Positions 44,501 to 54,434 are shown, counted from the stretch's first letter. The stretch: DNA of 64,000 nucleotides from G965202915 sp965202915 (GCA_965202915.1 OZ241847.1:2425981-2489980), one strand, 5' to 3'. Notes: a model not told the origin generated them from the letters alone. Numbers and translations are program-made.

Positions 44501-47500
44501 GACGACGACGTGGATGCCGGGGCAACCCTAATGGTTGAGCGGGTAGAGAATGTGAGCTACGGCACGCTGACGTTGAACGAGGACGACGGCACCTTCAGTT
44601 ACACCCACGACGGCAGCGAGAACCACGACGACTTCTTCACCTACCGCGTGAGCGACGGCAGCGCCGACAGCAACGTGGCGACGGTCACGATTACGGTGAC
44701 ACCAGAGGACGATGCGCCGGAATTTGATCAGACCTCCTACGACTTTACCCTGGAGGAAAACCGGGATGGCAGCACGATACCGGTTGCCGTGGGCACGGTC
44801 ACCGCTACCGACGCAGAGAGTGACCTCATCGCCTACAGCATCAGTAGCGGCGACACGACCCGCTTCAACATTGGCGAGGCGAACGGCGCGATCTCGTACA
44901 CGGGCGCCGGCGAGGACTTTGAGGCGGTGCCATCAATGTACACCCTTGAGATCACTGCTACGGCCAACTCTCAGACCGACACAGCACCAGTGACGGTGAC
45001 GATCACCGATGCCAACGACGCGCCGGTGGCAAGCATCATCGCGCCGGCGGACAATGCGGAAGTGAAACAGGGCGTGTCGGTCTTTCTGACTGGTACGGGC
45101 GACGACGTCGACACCGGCGACACGCTGAGCTATGCGTGGAGCGCGAGCCCCGACGTCGGCAGTTTCACCAACGGCGACATGCTCAATGCCACCTGGGCCG
45201 CGCCGGATGCCCTCGACCCCGTCACGCTGACCCTGACGGTTACCGATGACAGCGGCGCCCTCAATAACACCGGTACCGCCTCGGTCACCGTTACGATAAT
45301 CGAGGCGCTGCTCCAAATCAGAGGCGACACCGTGGGCATGGTTACCGAAAACGCCCCATCCAACATTACGAGGGGGGCGCTGACCATCAACACCACCGCC
45401 ACCGACCGCTCCTTCGTGCAAACCGATACAGCCGGCATTTATGGCAGCTTTATCATTAACACTAATGGCACCTGGACCTACACGCTGGACAATAACGACC
45501 TCAATACCAACGCCCTGGACGCCGGCGATGTAGAAACCGACACCTTCACTGTGATGTCCAACCTCCAACCCGCCGTTACTGAAGTCGTCACCATCACCAT
45601 CACCGGCGCCAACGATGCGCCGGTGGCAATGGATGATGCGTTCACGGTGCTTGAGGGCGGCACCGCGACGACGCTGACGGGCGGAGCGAACAGCGTGCTG
45701 GCCAACGACGACGACGTGGATGACGAGGCAACCCTAATGGTTGAGCGGGTAGAGAATGTGCGCAACGGCACGCTGGTGTTGAACGAGGAGGACGGCACCT
45801 TCAGTTACACCCACGACGGCAGCGAGAACCACGACGACTTCTTCACCTACCGCGTGAGCGACGGCATCGCCGACAGCAACGATGCGATGGTCACGATTAC
45901 GGTGACACCAGAGGACGATGCGCCGGAATTTGATCCGACCTCCTACGACTTTACCCTGGCGGAGAACCAGGACGGCAGCATGACGTTGGTTGCCGTGGGC
46001 ACGGTCACCGCTACCGACGCAGAGAGTGACCTCATCACCTACAGCATCAGTAGCGGCGACACAACCCGCTTCAACATTGACGAGGCGAACGGCGCGATCG
46101 CGTACACGGGTGCCGGCGAGAACTTTGAGGCGGTGCCATCAACGTACACCCTTGAGATCACCGCTACGGCCAACTCTCAGGCCGACACGGCAGCAGTCAC
46201 GGTGACGATCACCGATGAAAACGAGCCACCGGAGTTTGATCAGGGCTCCTACGATTTTGACCTGGCGGAGAACCGGGACGGCAGCACGACGTCGTCGGTT
46301 GCCGTGGGCACGGTGACCGCCACCGACCCGGAGAGTGACTCCATTGTTTACAGCATCAGCAACGGTGGTACGAACCCCTTCAGCATTGACGGGGTGAGCG
46401 GCGCGATCGCTTACACGGGTGTCGGCGAGAACTTTGAGGCGGAGCCGCTAATGTACACCCTTGAGATCACCGCTACGGCCAACTCTCAGACCGATACGGC
46501 ACCAGTCACGGTGACCATCACCGATGAAAACGAGCCACCGGAGTTTGATCAGGGCTCCTACGATTTTGACCTGGCGGAAAACCGGGACGGCAGCACGATC
46601 CCGGTTGCCGTGGGCACGGTGACCGCCACCGACCCGGAGGGTGACTCCATTGTTTACAGCATCAGCAGCGGTGGTACGAACCCCTTCAGCATTAACGGGG
46701 CGAGCGGCGCGATCGCGTACACGGGCGACGGCGAGGACTTTGAGGCGGAGCCGCTAACGTACACCCTTGAGATCACCGCTACGGCCAATGCTCAGCCCAA
46801 CACGGCACCAGTCACGGTGACGATCACCGATGCCAACGAGGCGCCGGTGGCAAGCATCACTGAGCCGGCGGCCAATATGGAAGTGAACCAGGGCGTGGCG
46901 GTCACCCTGATCGGCACGGGCGACGACGTCGACACCGGCGATACGCTGAGCTATGAGTGGAGCGCGAGCCCTGGCGTCGGCAGTTTCACCAACGGCGACA
47001 TGCTCAATGCCACCTGGACCGCGCCGGATCCCCTCGACCCCGTCACGCTGACCCTGACGGTTACCGATGACAGCGGCGACACCGGCACCGCTATGGTCAC
47101 CATTATGGTAACTGAGGCATCACTCACTATAAGTGGTACTAACGAGGACATGGTCACCGAAGACGCTGCAATCATCACGGCGAATGGCGACCTGGACATT
47201 ACCACCACCGCCAGCGACCGCACCTTCGTGCAAACCGATACTCCCGTTCCCGGCACGTATGGCAGCTTCACTATTGCCACCAACGGCATCTGGACCTACA
47301 CGCTGGACAATACCGACCTCGATACCAACGCCCTGGGCGAAGGCGCTGAAGTAACCGACACCTTCACTGTGATGTCCCGCCTCCAACCCGCCGTTACCGA
47401 AGACGTCACCATCACTATCACCGGTGCCAACGACGCACCGATAGCGTTGGATGATGTGTTCTTGGCAGTGGAGGGCAGCGGAATCGGGGGAGAACTGCCC

Positions 47501-50500
47501 CCGGCAACCGACGTGGATACCGATGAGTTCCTATTATCAGTTATTACCACGCCGGTAGAAAATGTGAGCCGCGGCTCGCTGACGTTGTCCGACGACTTCA
47601 CCTTCGATTACGAACACGACGGTAGCGAGACCACCAGCGACCGCTTCACCTATCGCGTGATGGACGACTTCGGCGCGGTGAGCAATGTGGCTACAGTCAT
47701 AATTACAGTGATACCAGAGGACGATCCGCCGGAGTTTGAAGAGGCTGCCTACGACTTTGATCTGGCGGAGAACCTGGACGGCAGCACGACGTCGTTTGCC
47801 GTGGGCACGGTGATCGCCACCGATGCGGAGAGTGACCCCATCATTTATAGCATCAGTAGCGGTGACACCGCCCGCTTCAACATTGACGAGACCAGCGGCG
47901 TGATCGCATACATCGGCACCGGCGAGGACTTTGAGGCGGGGCCATCAATGTACATGCTTGAGGTCACCGCCACGTCCAACTCTGAGACCGCCACGGCAGA
48001 GGTCACGGTGACGGTGACCGACGAGAGAGAGATTGGTCCGCCGGAGTTTGAAGATACTCCCTACAGCTTTAATCTGGCGGAGAACCTGGACGGCAGCACG
48101 ACACCGGTTGTCGTAGGCAGGGTGTTAGCCAACGCACCGGATGATCCCGACATCACCTACCGCATCAGCAGCGGCGACACGGACCGCTTCGACATTCAAA
48201 GTTTGTCTGGCAGGATCAGGTACACGGGCGCCGGCGAGAACTTTGAGGCGGCGCCATCAATGTACATCCTTGAGATCACCGCCACCACGACGGACGGGCT
48301 GGATGACACGGCACAGGTCACGGTGACGATCACCGATGCGAACGACGTCCCCGCCGCTGAAGCCGGCCCGGCGCAGATCGTGGACGAAGGCGCGAGCGTG
48401 ACGCTGGACGGCAGCAGTTCGACGGATATGGACCCCGACGACGACACCCTTAACTTTAACTACGCCTGGACTCAGACCGAAGGCATGACGGTCACCCTGA
48501 CCGGCGCTAACACTGTCAGTCCCACCTTTGCCGCCCCCACCGGGCTGAGCGAGGATGAAACACTGACGTTCCAGTTAATCGTTACCGATGTGGGTGGTCG
48601 GCCCTCGGAGCCGGACACGGTGATCATAACGGTCGCCACCCCGCCGAGCTTCGGCGACACTGTGATTGAAATCCAGCGTTACACCACCGGCAGAGACGTG
48701 CCCAGCGTGACCCTGCCGGAGCCCACCGGCGGCGGTGACGGCCTGTACACCTACACGGTCGACAATCAGGACTTGCCGGCTGGGGTGAGCTTTGATGCCA
48801 CCACCCGCGTCATCTCCGGCACCGTCACCGCGCTCTCGGGCCGGGCCACCCACACCTACACCGTCACCGACGGTCGTGATGCCACCGACACAATTTCATT
48901 TGACACCATAATCGTGAACCCCCCATCTTTCGGGACGGCGACCTTTCCCGACCTGACTTTTGTCGTCCGCGACCCTGTCAACCTGACCCTGCCCCCGGCC
49001 TCCGAGGGCAGCCCTCCGCTAAGCTACAGACTCGAGAGAGCCTTCGACTTCGGCCCCGTGCCGGCTGGGCTCAGCTTTGACCGTGACCCTGACGAACGCG
49101 TCCTTAGCGGCATACCGAACAGAGTGCAGGACAGGGAGTACAGATATATCGCGACGGACGCCAACGGTGCCGAAGCACCACCGGCGGGCTTCCGTATTAA
49201 TATTGAGACGAATAGTGCTCCAAACTTCGGTGCGACCACCCCACCCCTGGCGTTCACTTTTGCCAGGGGCATCACTATTCCCGCTCGGACCCTGCCGGCG
49301 GCCACCGGTGGCAACGGCCTCCTGAGCTATGATATCGTCCAGACCTTGCCGGAGGGACTGGCTTTTGATCCCGACGACCGCATCCTGTTCGGTGCACCGA
49401 CCACGGAGCAGGACGCCACCGACTACACCTACCGGGTGCAGGACGAAGACGGTAACACTGAGGCCGCCGATGCCGCAGATTTAATCTTCTCCATCGAAAT
49501 TATTGCCCCGCCCATCACCTTCAGCGGGACCAATACCGGCATGGTCACCGAGGATGGGCCCGACAGACTCCCGGAAAATGACGACGAAGCAGGCACAACA
49601 AGCAGGGCGGCCGGGACGCTGACCATCATCAATCCGGGCGGTGACGCCAGCTTCATCGCACTGACCGAGATCGGCACCTATGGCCTGTTTAACATGGCCT
49701 CCAACGGCCAATGGACCTACACACTGGACAACGGGCAGGACACGACCCAGGAGCTGGCGCAGAACGCCAGCGCCGGCGACACTTTCAATGTGGTCGCCAC
49801 CGCCTTCGATGGCATCACACACCCGGTAAGCATCACCGTGGCCGGCGCCAATGATGCGCCAGGGGTGCTCTTGACCAGCGGGATACCGACAATAATGGAG
49901 CCGGAAGAATTCATTGTGCTTAGTGCTCGCGGCACCGACGTGGACAGCGGAGAGACCGACACCCTGAGCTATCAATGGAGCACCGACCCACCGGACCGGG
50001 GCAGTTTCGACGCCCCCAACTCCGCTGAAACGGGGTGGGCCGCTCCGGCGGTCACCGAATATGAGGATATTGACCTTATTCTAACCGTGGATGACGGCAG
50101 CGGCACGGACACCAGTAGCGATACCATCGAAGTGATGGTCAGGATCATTGCGGTGAACGTCGAGCCAGGCTTCAGCGAGATCATTGATAACCAGATATAT
50201 ACAGTCGACGCCGATATCTCGGACCTGACCCTGCCGGAGGCGACAAATGGCAATCCGCCGTTCAGCTACAACATTACCCCGGACCTGCCAACCGGCTTGA
50301 GTTTTGACCCTGACACCCGCGTCCTGTCCGGCAGACCAGCAGTGATCCCTTCGCCTCCGACAGGCACTTACACCTACACCGTCACCGACTCGGACAGCAC
50401 CGCCACCGATGCCTCGGACGACAGCGGTACTGCCAGCTTAGTGTTCGATATCACCATCAACCAGGCGATCACCTTCAGCGGCGACGTCCTCGGCAGGGTC

Positions 50501-51478
50501 ACCGAGGACGGCCCCGACAGACTCCCGCAGGATGGCGACACAGCAGGCACAACAAGCAGGGCGACCGGGATGCTGACCATCACCAACCCTAACCCGGGCG
50601 GTGACACCAACTTCGTCGCACTGACCGATATCGACGTTACTTACGGCACCTTCAGTATGACCACCGACGGTATCTGGACCTATATTCTGGACAACAGCCG
50701 GATGGCCACTCAGGAATTATTGTTCGACGAAGGCTTCGGCGCCTCCGGCACGGACACCCTCACCGTGATGGCGGCGGCCGACCCCAATGTTCTGCAGACC
50801 ATTACTATCACCGTCGACGGCGCCGATGATGCCCCAACGATCAATATCATCGCGCCGGCGGACAGAGCCACGGTGGCGGCGGGCGCGACCATTGCGATCA
50901 CCGCCATCGGTATGGACGTGGACAGCGGACAGACCGACAGACTGAGCTATCAGTGGATCACCGAACCGCCCGGCCAGGGCAGTTTTACCGCTCCCAGCCT
51001 ACCCGACACGGTGTGGACTGCACCCACGGTCGACACAGATCTCGATATCATGCTGAGGCTGAGCGTGTTTGACGACAACGAATTAGAAGGCAACGCCGCG
51101 GTCACATTGGTGGTGGAGGTGGCCTCGCCTAACGACGTAAATGCGGACGCCATAGTCCAAGTGCGGGATCTCCAGATCATTTATTATGTCGCGCTGTCGC
51201 CCCCCAACCTGGATGCTCTGCTGAACCGGTTGCGGGGGATTGCCGCGGACGTCGCGCAGCTAAGTGCCAGAGCCACCGCCTGGTTAAACCGGAACCCGGC
51301 GGAAGTCACCCCCGACCCGGACCTGAATGGTGATGGGACCCTAAACCAGCAGGACGCACGGATCCTGTATTATGCGTTGCGGTTCGAGGATGAACTGAGG
51401 GCCAGCCCGGCACTGCAGCGGGCGCTGGGGGTGAATATGCTGGCCCTGCAGAGTGCCCTGGATCTGCGCGATGAGTAG
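41528..51478 (+). CDS. Giant secreted cadherin/VCBS-repeat protein with dockerin-like C-terminus
   Basis: 3,316 residues. A signal peptide (basic PRRRVILMG, hydrophobic LLLLALSFVL, end NAAAQ, about 1-36) is followed by only beta-sandwich repeats. VCBS and Ig-like domains (about 37-355), four cadherin-like domains of about 100 residues each (AENRDGSTAPIEVGTVTATD type, closing TDENDPPEF), then a 402-residue set repeated twice (Ig-like, VCBS, a LEGGT/LANDDD domain, cadherin), more cadherins, a PKD-like domain near 2277, three He-PIG/Ig domains (about 2370-2650), and VCBS/Ig pairs. The last about 115 residues hold two EF-hand-like loops (DVNADAIVQVRDLQ, DLNGDGTLNQQDAR), each followed by a YY helix. 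Cadherin motifs imply calcium binding. A cell-surface adhesin or matrix protein; no type I secretion or cell-wall anchor is seen beside it. Confidence 0.85.
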   Translation: MIKCLIHKHPRRRVILMGSALLLLALSFVLASNAAAQGMPTLSITGDTVGTVFEDGSDAMLNASGRLIITDGILMDYTFVVQSGMPGIYGTFSIDAEGNWMYMLDNNNPETDALAIGAEETDTFTAVSSDDGTVFQEVAITITGANDAPTISMNALSEVTQGAEIILISVGNDVDTGDNMLSYAWSAEDDLGLFTNGTGRVDNGVSFSTTWRAPDEIRGVRLNLTVTDDNGAVNSSFSAPPFFVEVTPASLEINGAITGSVTEDDPASTMASGTLTIDTTANNRDFVPQTDTGMYGTFEIDVGGAWTYILDNNAPATNTLAAGAEVTDTFTVASSLRPTSDTQEVTITVTGANDAPEFDPTSYDFDLAENRDGSTAPIEVGTVTATDPEGDTIAYSITDGNTALFSIDEDSGVIAYMGTGENFEAVPPPYILEITATAGGQMNTVQVTVTVTDENDPPEFAQDSYTFDLAENQDGSTAPINVGTVTATDPESDPIAYSITVGDTTLFSIGETSGVIAYTGTGEDFEAEPLMYALTLTATAGSQTNTAPVTVTVTDENDPPEFAQASYTFDLAENQDGSTMPMNVGTVTATDLESDPIAYSITDGDITLFSIDETSGAITYMGPGEDFEAEPLMYTLEITATAVGRTNTAQVTVTVTNVNEPPEFDPASYAFNLEENQDGSTMPIEVGRVTAPDPEGDAIAYSITIGDTNPFSIGETSGEITYTGAGEDFEAGPRIYTLEITATANSQTGTAPVMVTITDANDAPVASITGPAANTEVSQGESISLTGTGDDDDTGDTLSYAWSASPNVGSFTNGDRLNATWAAPDALGPVMLTLTVTDNSGAVNDSSAASVTVMIIRALLEISGDTVGMVTENAPSNITNGVLTIATTANDRNFVQTSTVGTYGSFIINANGTWTYTLDNNDLNTNALDAGDVETDTFTVMSNLQPAVTEVVTITITGANDAPVATDDAFTVLEGGTATTLTGGANSLLANDDDVDAGATLMVERVENVSYGTLTLNEDDGTFSYTHDGSENHDDFFTYRVSDGSADSNVATVTITVTPEDDAPEFDQTSYDFTLEENRDGSTIPVAVGTVTATDAESDLIAYSISSGDTTRFNIGEANGAISYTGAGEDFEAVPSMYTLEITATANSQTDTAPVTVTITDANDAPVASIIAPADNAEVKQGVSVFLTGTGDDVDTGDTLSYAWSASPDVGSFTNGDMLNATWAAPDALDPVTLTLTVTDDSGALNNTGTASVTVTIIEALLQIRGDTVGMVTENAPSNITRGALTINTTATDRSFVQTDTAGIYGSFIINTNGTWTYTLDNNDLNTNALDAGDVETDTFTVMSNLQPAVTEVVTITITGANDAPVAMDDAFTVLEGGTATTLTGGANSVLANDDDVDDEATLMVERVENVRNGTLVLNEEDGTFSYTHDGSENHDDFFTYRVSDGIADSNDAMVTITVTPEDDAPEFDPTSYDFTLAENQDGSMTLVAVGTVTATDAESDLITYSISSGDTTRFNIDEANGAIAYTGAGENFEAVPSTYTLEITATANSQADTAAVTVTITDENEPPEFDQGSYDFDLAENRDGSTTSSVAVGTVTATDPESDSIVYSISNGGTNPFSIDGVSGAIAYTGVGENFEAEPLMYTLEITATANSQTDTAPVTVTITDENEPPEFDQGSYDFDLAENRDGSTIPVAVGTVTATDPEGDSIVYSISSGGTNPFSINGASGAIAYTGDGEDFEAEPLTYTLEITATANAQPNTAPVTVTITDANEAPVASITEPAANMEVNQGVAVTLIGTGDDVDTGDTLSYEWSASPGVGSFTNGDMLNATWTAPDPLDPVTLTLTVTDDSGDTGTAMVTIMVTEASLTISGTNEDMVTEDAAIITANGDLDITTTASDRTFVQTDTPVPGTYGSFTIATNGIWTYTLDNTDLDTNALGEGAEVTDTFTVMSRLQPAVTEDVTITITGANDAPIALDDVFLAVEGSGIGGELPPATDVDTDEFLLSVITTPVENVSRGSLTLSDDFTFDYEHDGSETTSDRFTYRVMDDFGAVSNVATVIITVIPEDDPPEFEEAAYDFDLAENLDGSTTSFAVGTVIATDAESDPIIYSISSGDTARFNIDETSGVIAYIGTGEDFEAGPSMYMLEVTATSNSETATAEVTVTVTDEREIGPPEFEDTPYSFNLAENLDGSTTPVVVGRVLANAPDDPDITYRISSGDTDRFDIQSLSGRIRYTGAGENFEAAPSMYILEITATTTDGLDDTAQVTVTITDANDVPAAEAGPAQIVDEGASVTLDGSSSTDMDPDDDTLNFNYAWTQTEGMTVTLTGANTVSPTFAAPTGLSEDETLTFQLIVTDVGGRPSEPDTVIITVATPPSFGDTVIEIQRYTTGRDVPSVTLPEPTGGGDGLYTYTVDNQDLPAGVSFDATTRVISGTVTALSGRATHTYTVTDGRDATDTISFDTIIVNPPSFGTATFPDLTFVVRDPVNLTLPPASEGSPPLSYRLERAFDFGPVPAGLSFDRDPDERVLSGIPNRVQDREYRYIATDANGAEAPPAGFRINIETNSAPNFGATTPPLAFTFARGITIPARTLPAATGGNGLLSYDIVQTLPEGLAFDPDDRILFGAPTTEQDATDYTYRVQDEDGNTEAADAADLIFSIEIIAPPITFSGTNTGMVTEDGPDRLPENDDEAGTTSRAAGTLTIINPGGDASFIALTEIGTYGLFNMASNGQWTYTLDNGQDTTQELAQNASAGDTFNVVATAFDGITHPVSITVAGANDAPGVLLTSGIPTIMEPEEFIVLSARGTDVDSGETDTLSYQWSTDPPDRGSFDAPNSAETGWAAPAVTEYEDIDLILTVDDGSGTDTSSDTIEVMVRIIAVNVEPGFSEIIDNQIYTVDADISDLTLPEATNGNPPFSYNITPDLPTGLSFDPDTRVLSGRPAVIPSPPTGTYTYTVTDSDSTATDASDDSGTASLVFDITINQAITFSGDVLGRVTEDGPDRLPQDGDTAGTTSRATGMLTITNPNPGGDTNFVALTDIDVTYGTFSMTTDGIWTYILDNSRMATQELLFDEGFGASGTDTLTVMAAADPNVLQTITITVDGADDAPTINIIAPADRATVAAGATIAITAIGMDVDSGQTDRLSYQWITEPPGQGSFTAPSLPDTVWTAPTVDTDLDIMLRLSVFDDNELEGNAAVTLVVEVASPNDVNADAIVQVRDLQIIYYVALSPPNLDALLNRLRGIAADVAQLSARATAWLNRNPAEVTPDPDLNGDGTLNQQDARILYYALRFEDELRASPALQRALGVNMLALQSALDLRDE
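43803..46214 (+). repeat. 1,206-bp tandem repeat in the giant gene
   Basis: Bases 43803-45008 and 45009-46214 are copies at a 1,206-bp (402-codon) offset. Parts such as 44266-44420 versus 45472-45626 look identical, while other parts differ by scattered substitutions, so it is older than the 1,635-bp duplication at 11040-14005. Confidence 0.85.
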
Positions 51479-51494
51479 TAAAACGGGGTGACGG

Positions 51495-51767
51495 TCACGT
51501 CGCCCCCGGCCCCTGTTTTTCATCCTCTGGTTCCACGATCTCCCCTTCAATGACTACGCCCTCGGGGTCTTTATCTTCCACCAGCGCCTTTTTCTTCTGG
51601 GCCAACCAGGCGGCAATGCACGCCAGGATGATCTCATCCACAAAGGGAATAAAATCGGGAATAATAATGTTGATCAGCAACAGCGCGATGACAATAACAA
51701 ACAGGTTCCTGAATTTCAGCTGATCGGCGAAAGCCATCAGCAAGCCGATTAAGGTTCCGGGGCCCAT
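51495..51767 (-). CDS. Small membrane protein, DUF6116-like
   Basis: Started at ATG 51765-51767, 90 residues (a GTG at 51833 would add 22). LLMAFADQLKFRNLFVIVIA and LLLINIIIPDFIPFVDEIIL give two membrane segments; the IPDFIPFVDE stretch is typical of a small proteobacterial family of unknown function. The tail is charged and acidic (VIEGEIVEPEDEK). It is convergent with the giant adhesin gene, 16 bp away. Function unknown; family name is from memory. Confidence 0.6.
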   Translation of the reverse strand: MGPGTLIGLLMAFADQLKFRNLFVIVIALLLINIIIPDFIPFVDEIILACIAAWLAQKKKALVEDKDPEGVVIEGEIVEPEDEKQGPGAT

Positions 51768-51954
51768 GGCTGAATTATCAACGCTGAGACGACGGCATAA
51801 TGCGCCGGTCGCCCATGTTTGGGTATTGCGCACCGGGCATTAACAAGCGTCCTCTCTATCAAGTCTGACCGGATTGGGCGTAGCCGGAAAGCACTGTTCG
51901 GATTGGCGGCCATACGGCCATACCGATTGATGTTGCCGGGAATGGAAAAGGCCC

Positions 51955-52305
51955 TTAGCCGAAGGTTTGCTTGATCTCGTCAAATTGCGCGTCAATAACG
52001 TGGACATTGGTGTAACCCATGATCTGCAGGGTATGGGCGGACATGGAAGCGCGGCCGCCGGCGCCGCAATGGAGCAGGATCGGCATATCGTGTTGCGAAC
52101 ACAGCTCGATGATCTTCATTTCAAGCAAGCCGCGGGGAATATTAGTGGCATCGACAAGTCTTGATGCCGCGGCCTCTTCAGGCTCGCGTACGTCGATGAT
52201 CACCGCATTGTTATGTGCGTCAAAAAATATTTTTGCCGCCTCGACATCCTTGAGACTGCATTGTGCCTTGGCGGCGGCAATCAAGTCATTGACCGGTATG
52301 ATCAT
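51955..52305 (-). CDS. Rhodanese-like sulfurtransferase
   Basis: 116 residues, one rhodanese domain: AVIIDVREPEEAAASRLVDA, NIPRGLLEM, active-site loop LLHCGAGGRAS with the catalytic Cys, and HVIDAQFDEI. It probably moves sulfur or senses thiol state in the cytoplasm. It is divergent from hemE, with about 130 bp between the starts. No partner can be named. Confidence 0.88.
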   Translation of the reverse strand: MIIPVNDLIAAAKAQCSLKDVEAAKIFFDAHNNAVIIDVREPEEAAASRLVDATNIPRGLLEMKIIELCSQHDMPILLHCGAGGRASMSAHTLQIMGYTNVHVIDAQFDEIKQTFG

Positions 52306-52434
52306 ATTGGCCCTCGCGCAAAATTAATGTATCGCCTGCCAGACTAACTTATAAAATAAAATTTGTCGATGTGATATGCGGCTTAATCCAGTATTATGTG
52401 CGTATTCATTATCTGCCGGAAATTACCCTGTACC

Positions 52435-53529
52435 ATGCCGCCGAAATTACAAAATAATCGGTTTATCCTGTCCCTGTTGCGTGAACCCGTTGATATGACG
52501 CCGGTATGGATCATGCGCCAGGCGGGGCGCTATTTGCCCGAATATAAGGCTGTACGCGCCCGCGCCGGCAATTTTATGACCCTCTGCAAGACCCCGGAAC
52601 TGGCCTGTGAAGTGACTTTGCAGCCTATCGCTCGCTATCCCCTGGACGCGGCGATTATATTTTCCGATATATTGACTATTCCCGATGCCATGGGACTCGA
52701 GCTGTCGGTGGTGGAAAAACTGGGCCCAAGATTTGCCAAAACGGTTTCCACCGAGGCCGAGATTAAGGCATTGGCGGTGCCGGACCCGGCGGACAGACTT
52801 GGCTATGTTATGGATGCGGTCGCATTGGTTCGGAAAGAATTGAATGGCCGGGTGCCGTTAATCGGTTTTGCCGGCAGTCCCTGGACTCTGTCCGCTTACA
52901 TGGTTGAGGGCGGCTCCAGCAAGGATTTTCACAAGGTAAAGGGTTTGCTCTATGGAAACCCGGCGGCGATGCACGCGTTGTTAAGCAAATTGGCGGACGC
53001 GGTTGTACTTTACCTTAATGCCCAGATAGAGGCGGGCGCGCAGGCGGTGATGATTTTTGATACCTGGGGGGGAGTGCTAACGCAGCCCGCCTACCGGGAA
53101 TTTTCGCTGGCGTATATGAGGCAAATCGTTGAACGATTGCGGCGTGAATATCAGGGAGAACGGATCCCGGTGATACTGTTCACCAAGGGGGCCGGGTTAT
53201 GGATGGCGGAGATCGCCGACAGTGGTTGTGACGCGCTGGGTGTGGACGCAAGCCAGGATATGGGCAAGCTAAGAAAACAGATAGGCGGCAAAGTTGCACT
53301 ACAGGGGAATATGGACCCGGCGGTGCTGTACGCCGAGCCGGAAATGATTCGCAAAGAGGTCGCCGGCATTCTCGCCGGCTACGGCCATGGCAGCGGCCAC
53401 GTTTTTAATCTTGGCCACGGGGTACAACCCTATGCCGACCCTGAGCGGGTCGGGGTATTTATCGATGCGGTGCATGAATTGAGCCGGCCTTATCACACGG
53501 GGAAAGCGGACCCCGATTCAAGCCGGTGA
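52435..53529 (+). CDS. hemE: Uroporphyrinogen decarboxylase HemE
   Basis: 364 residues from ATG 52435 (MPPKLQNNRF); an earlier start at 52396 would add 13 unrelated residues. Signatures: PVWIMRQAGRYLPEYKAVRA at the substrate-binding N-terminus, IIFSDILTIPDAMG with the catalytic Asp, and MIFDTWGGVL. It decarboxylates uroporphyrinogen III to coproporphyrinogen III for heme. Stop overlaps the GTG start of the next gene by 4 bp, so the lipid-carrier transporter may be coupled. Confidence 0.97.
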   Translation: MPPKLQNNRFILSLLREPVDMTPVWIMRQAGRYLPEYKAVRARAGNFMTLCKTPELACEVTLQPIARYPLDAAIIFSDILTIPDAMGLELSVVEKLGPRFAKTVSTEAEIKALAVPDPADRLGYVMDAVALVRKELNGRVPLIGFAGSPWTLSAYMVEGGSSKDFHKVKGLLYGNPAAMHALLSKLADAVVLYLNAQIEAGAQAVMIFDTWGGVLTQPAYREFSLAYMRQIVERLRREYQGERIPVILFTKGAGLWMAEIADSGCDALGVDASQDMGKLRKQIGGKVALQGNMDPAVLYAEPEMIRKEVAGILAGYGHGSGHVFNLGHGVQPYADPERVGVFIDAVHELSRPYHTGKADPDSSR

Positions 53530-54434
53530 AGACTCAATTGCTACTGATTGCCAAAGGATTTTGCATGGGTTCGGCCGACGTGGTGCCGGGCGTCAGCGGC
53601 GGCACAATGGCGTTTATTCTGGGTATTTATCAGCGGCTTATTAACGCGATTAAATCATTTGATGTGGTTTGGGCAAAGAGCATTCTCAAGCTGGATATGA
53701 AAGTGACCTTAAACCGGCCCGACTTTGTCTTTTTGATACCGCTGGCGACGGGGATTTTTTTGGCGTTGATGTTTTTTACCCGGGTGATTTCATTACCCGA
53801 TCTGATTCGCAGCCATCCGGAATGGATCTACAGCCTGTTTTTTGGGCTGATTGCCGGTTCGATCATGGTGCTGGCGCAACAGACCGGCAGATTCAGCGGG
53901 CGCGGGATCATGGCATTATTGGCCGGCCTGCTGATCGGTTTTACGGTGGTCAATCTGGCACCGGTCAACGTGCCCAACACAGGCTGGGCCATTTTTATCT
54001 GCGGGGTGCTGGCCGCCACTGCAATGATGCTGCCGGGCGTATCCGGTTCTTTCATTTTGTTGCTGTTACAAAAATATGCCTATATCTTCGACGCGATTGG
54101 CCATTTTAAGTTTGCGATTGTGATTCCCTTTGTCCTGGGGGTGGCGGTCGGATTAATGTTATTTTCCCGCGTTCTTGCCTGGTTGTTGCTACGCTATTAT
54201 CGGGTAACGGTGTTATTCATTCTGGGCGTCCTCACGGCTTCTTTATGGGTGGTTTGGCCGTTTCAGAATCGTCAGTTCGAGATAGTCCGGCAAACCGAGC
54301 GTCTGGTCGGCTCTGAGCCTTATTGGCCGACGGCGATATCGACTGAGGTGGCGATTGCAATCGGCATAATGATCTGCGGATTCTTGCTGGTGCTGATCCT
54401 GGATTATGGCAAATCGATCCACAAAACCGGTTGA
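53526..54434 (+). CDS. popT: DUF368 (PopT) polyprenyl-phosphate transporter
   Basis: 302 residues from a GTG start overlapping the hemE stop. Eight or more membrane segments; the N-terminal GFCMGSADVVPGVSGGTMAF and the second half GVLAATAMMLPGVSGSFILL share the family's repeated PGVSG motif, suggesting inverted repeats. DUF368 proteins recycle undecaprenyl phosphate across the inner membrane for cell wall and glycan synthesis. Coupling to hemE has no obvious biochemical reason. Confidence 0.9.
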   Translation: MKTQLLLIAKGFCMGSADVVPGVSGGTMAFILGIYQRLINAIKSFDVVWAKSILKLDMKVTLNRPDFVFLIPLATGIFLALMFFTRVISLPDLIRSHPEWIYSLFFGLIAGSIMVLAQQTGRFSGRGIMALLAGLLIGFTVVNLAPVNVPNTGWAIFICGVLAATAMMLPGVSGSFILLLLQKYAYIFDAIGHFKFAIVIPFVLGVAVGLMLFSRVLAWLLLRYYRVTVLFILGVLTASLWVVWPFQNRQFEIVRQTERLVGSEPYWPTAISTEVAIAIGIMICGFLLVLILDYGKSIHKTG

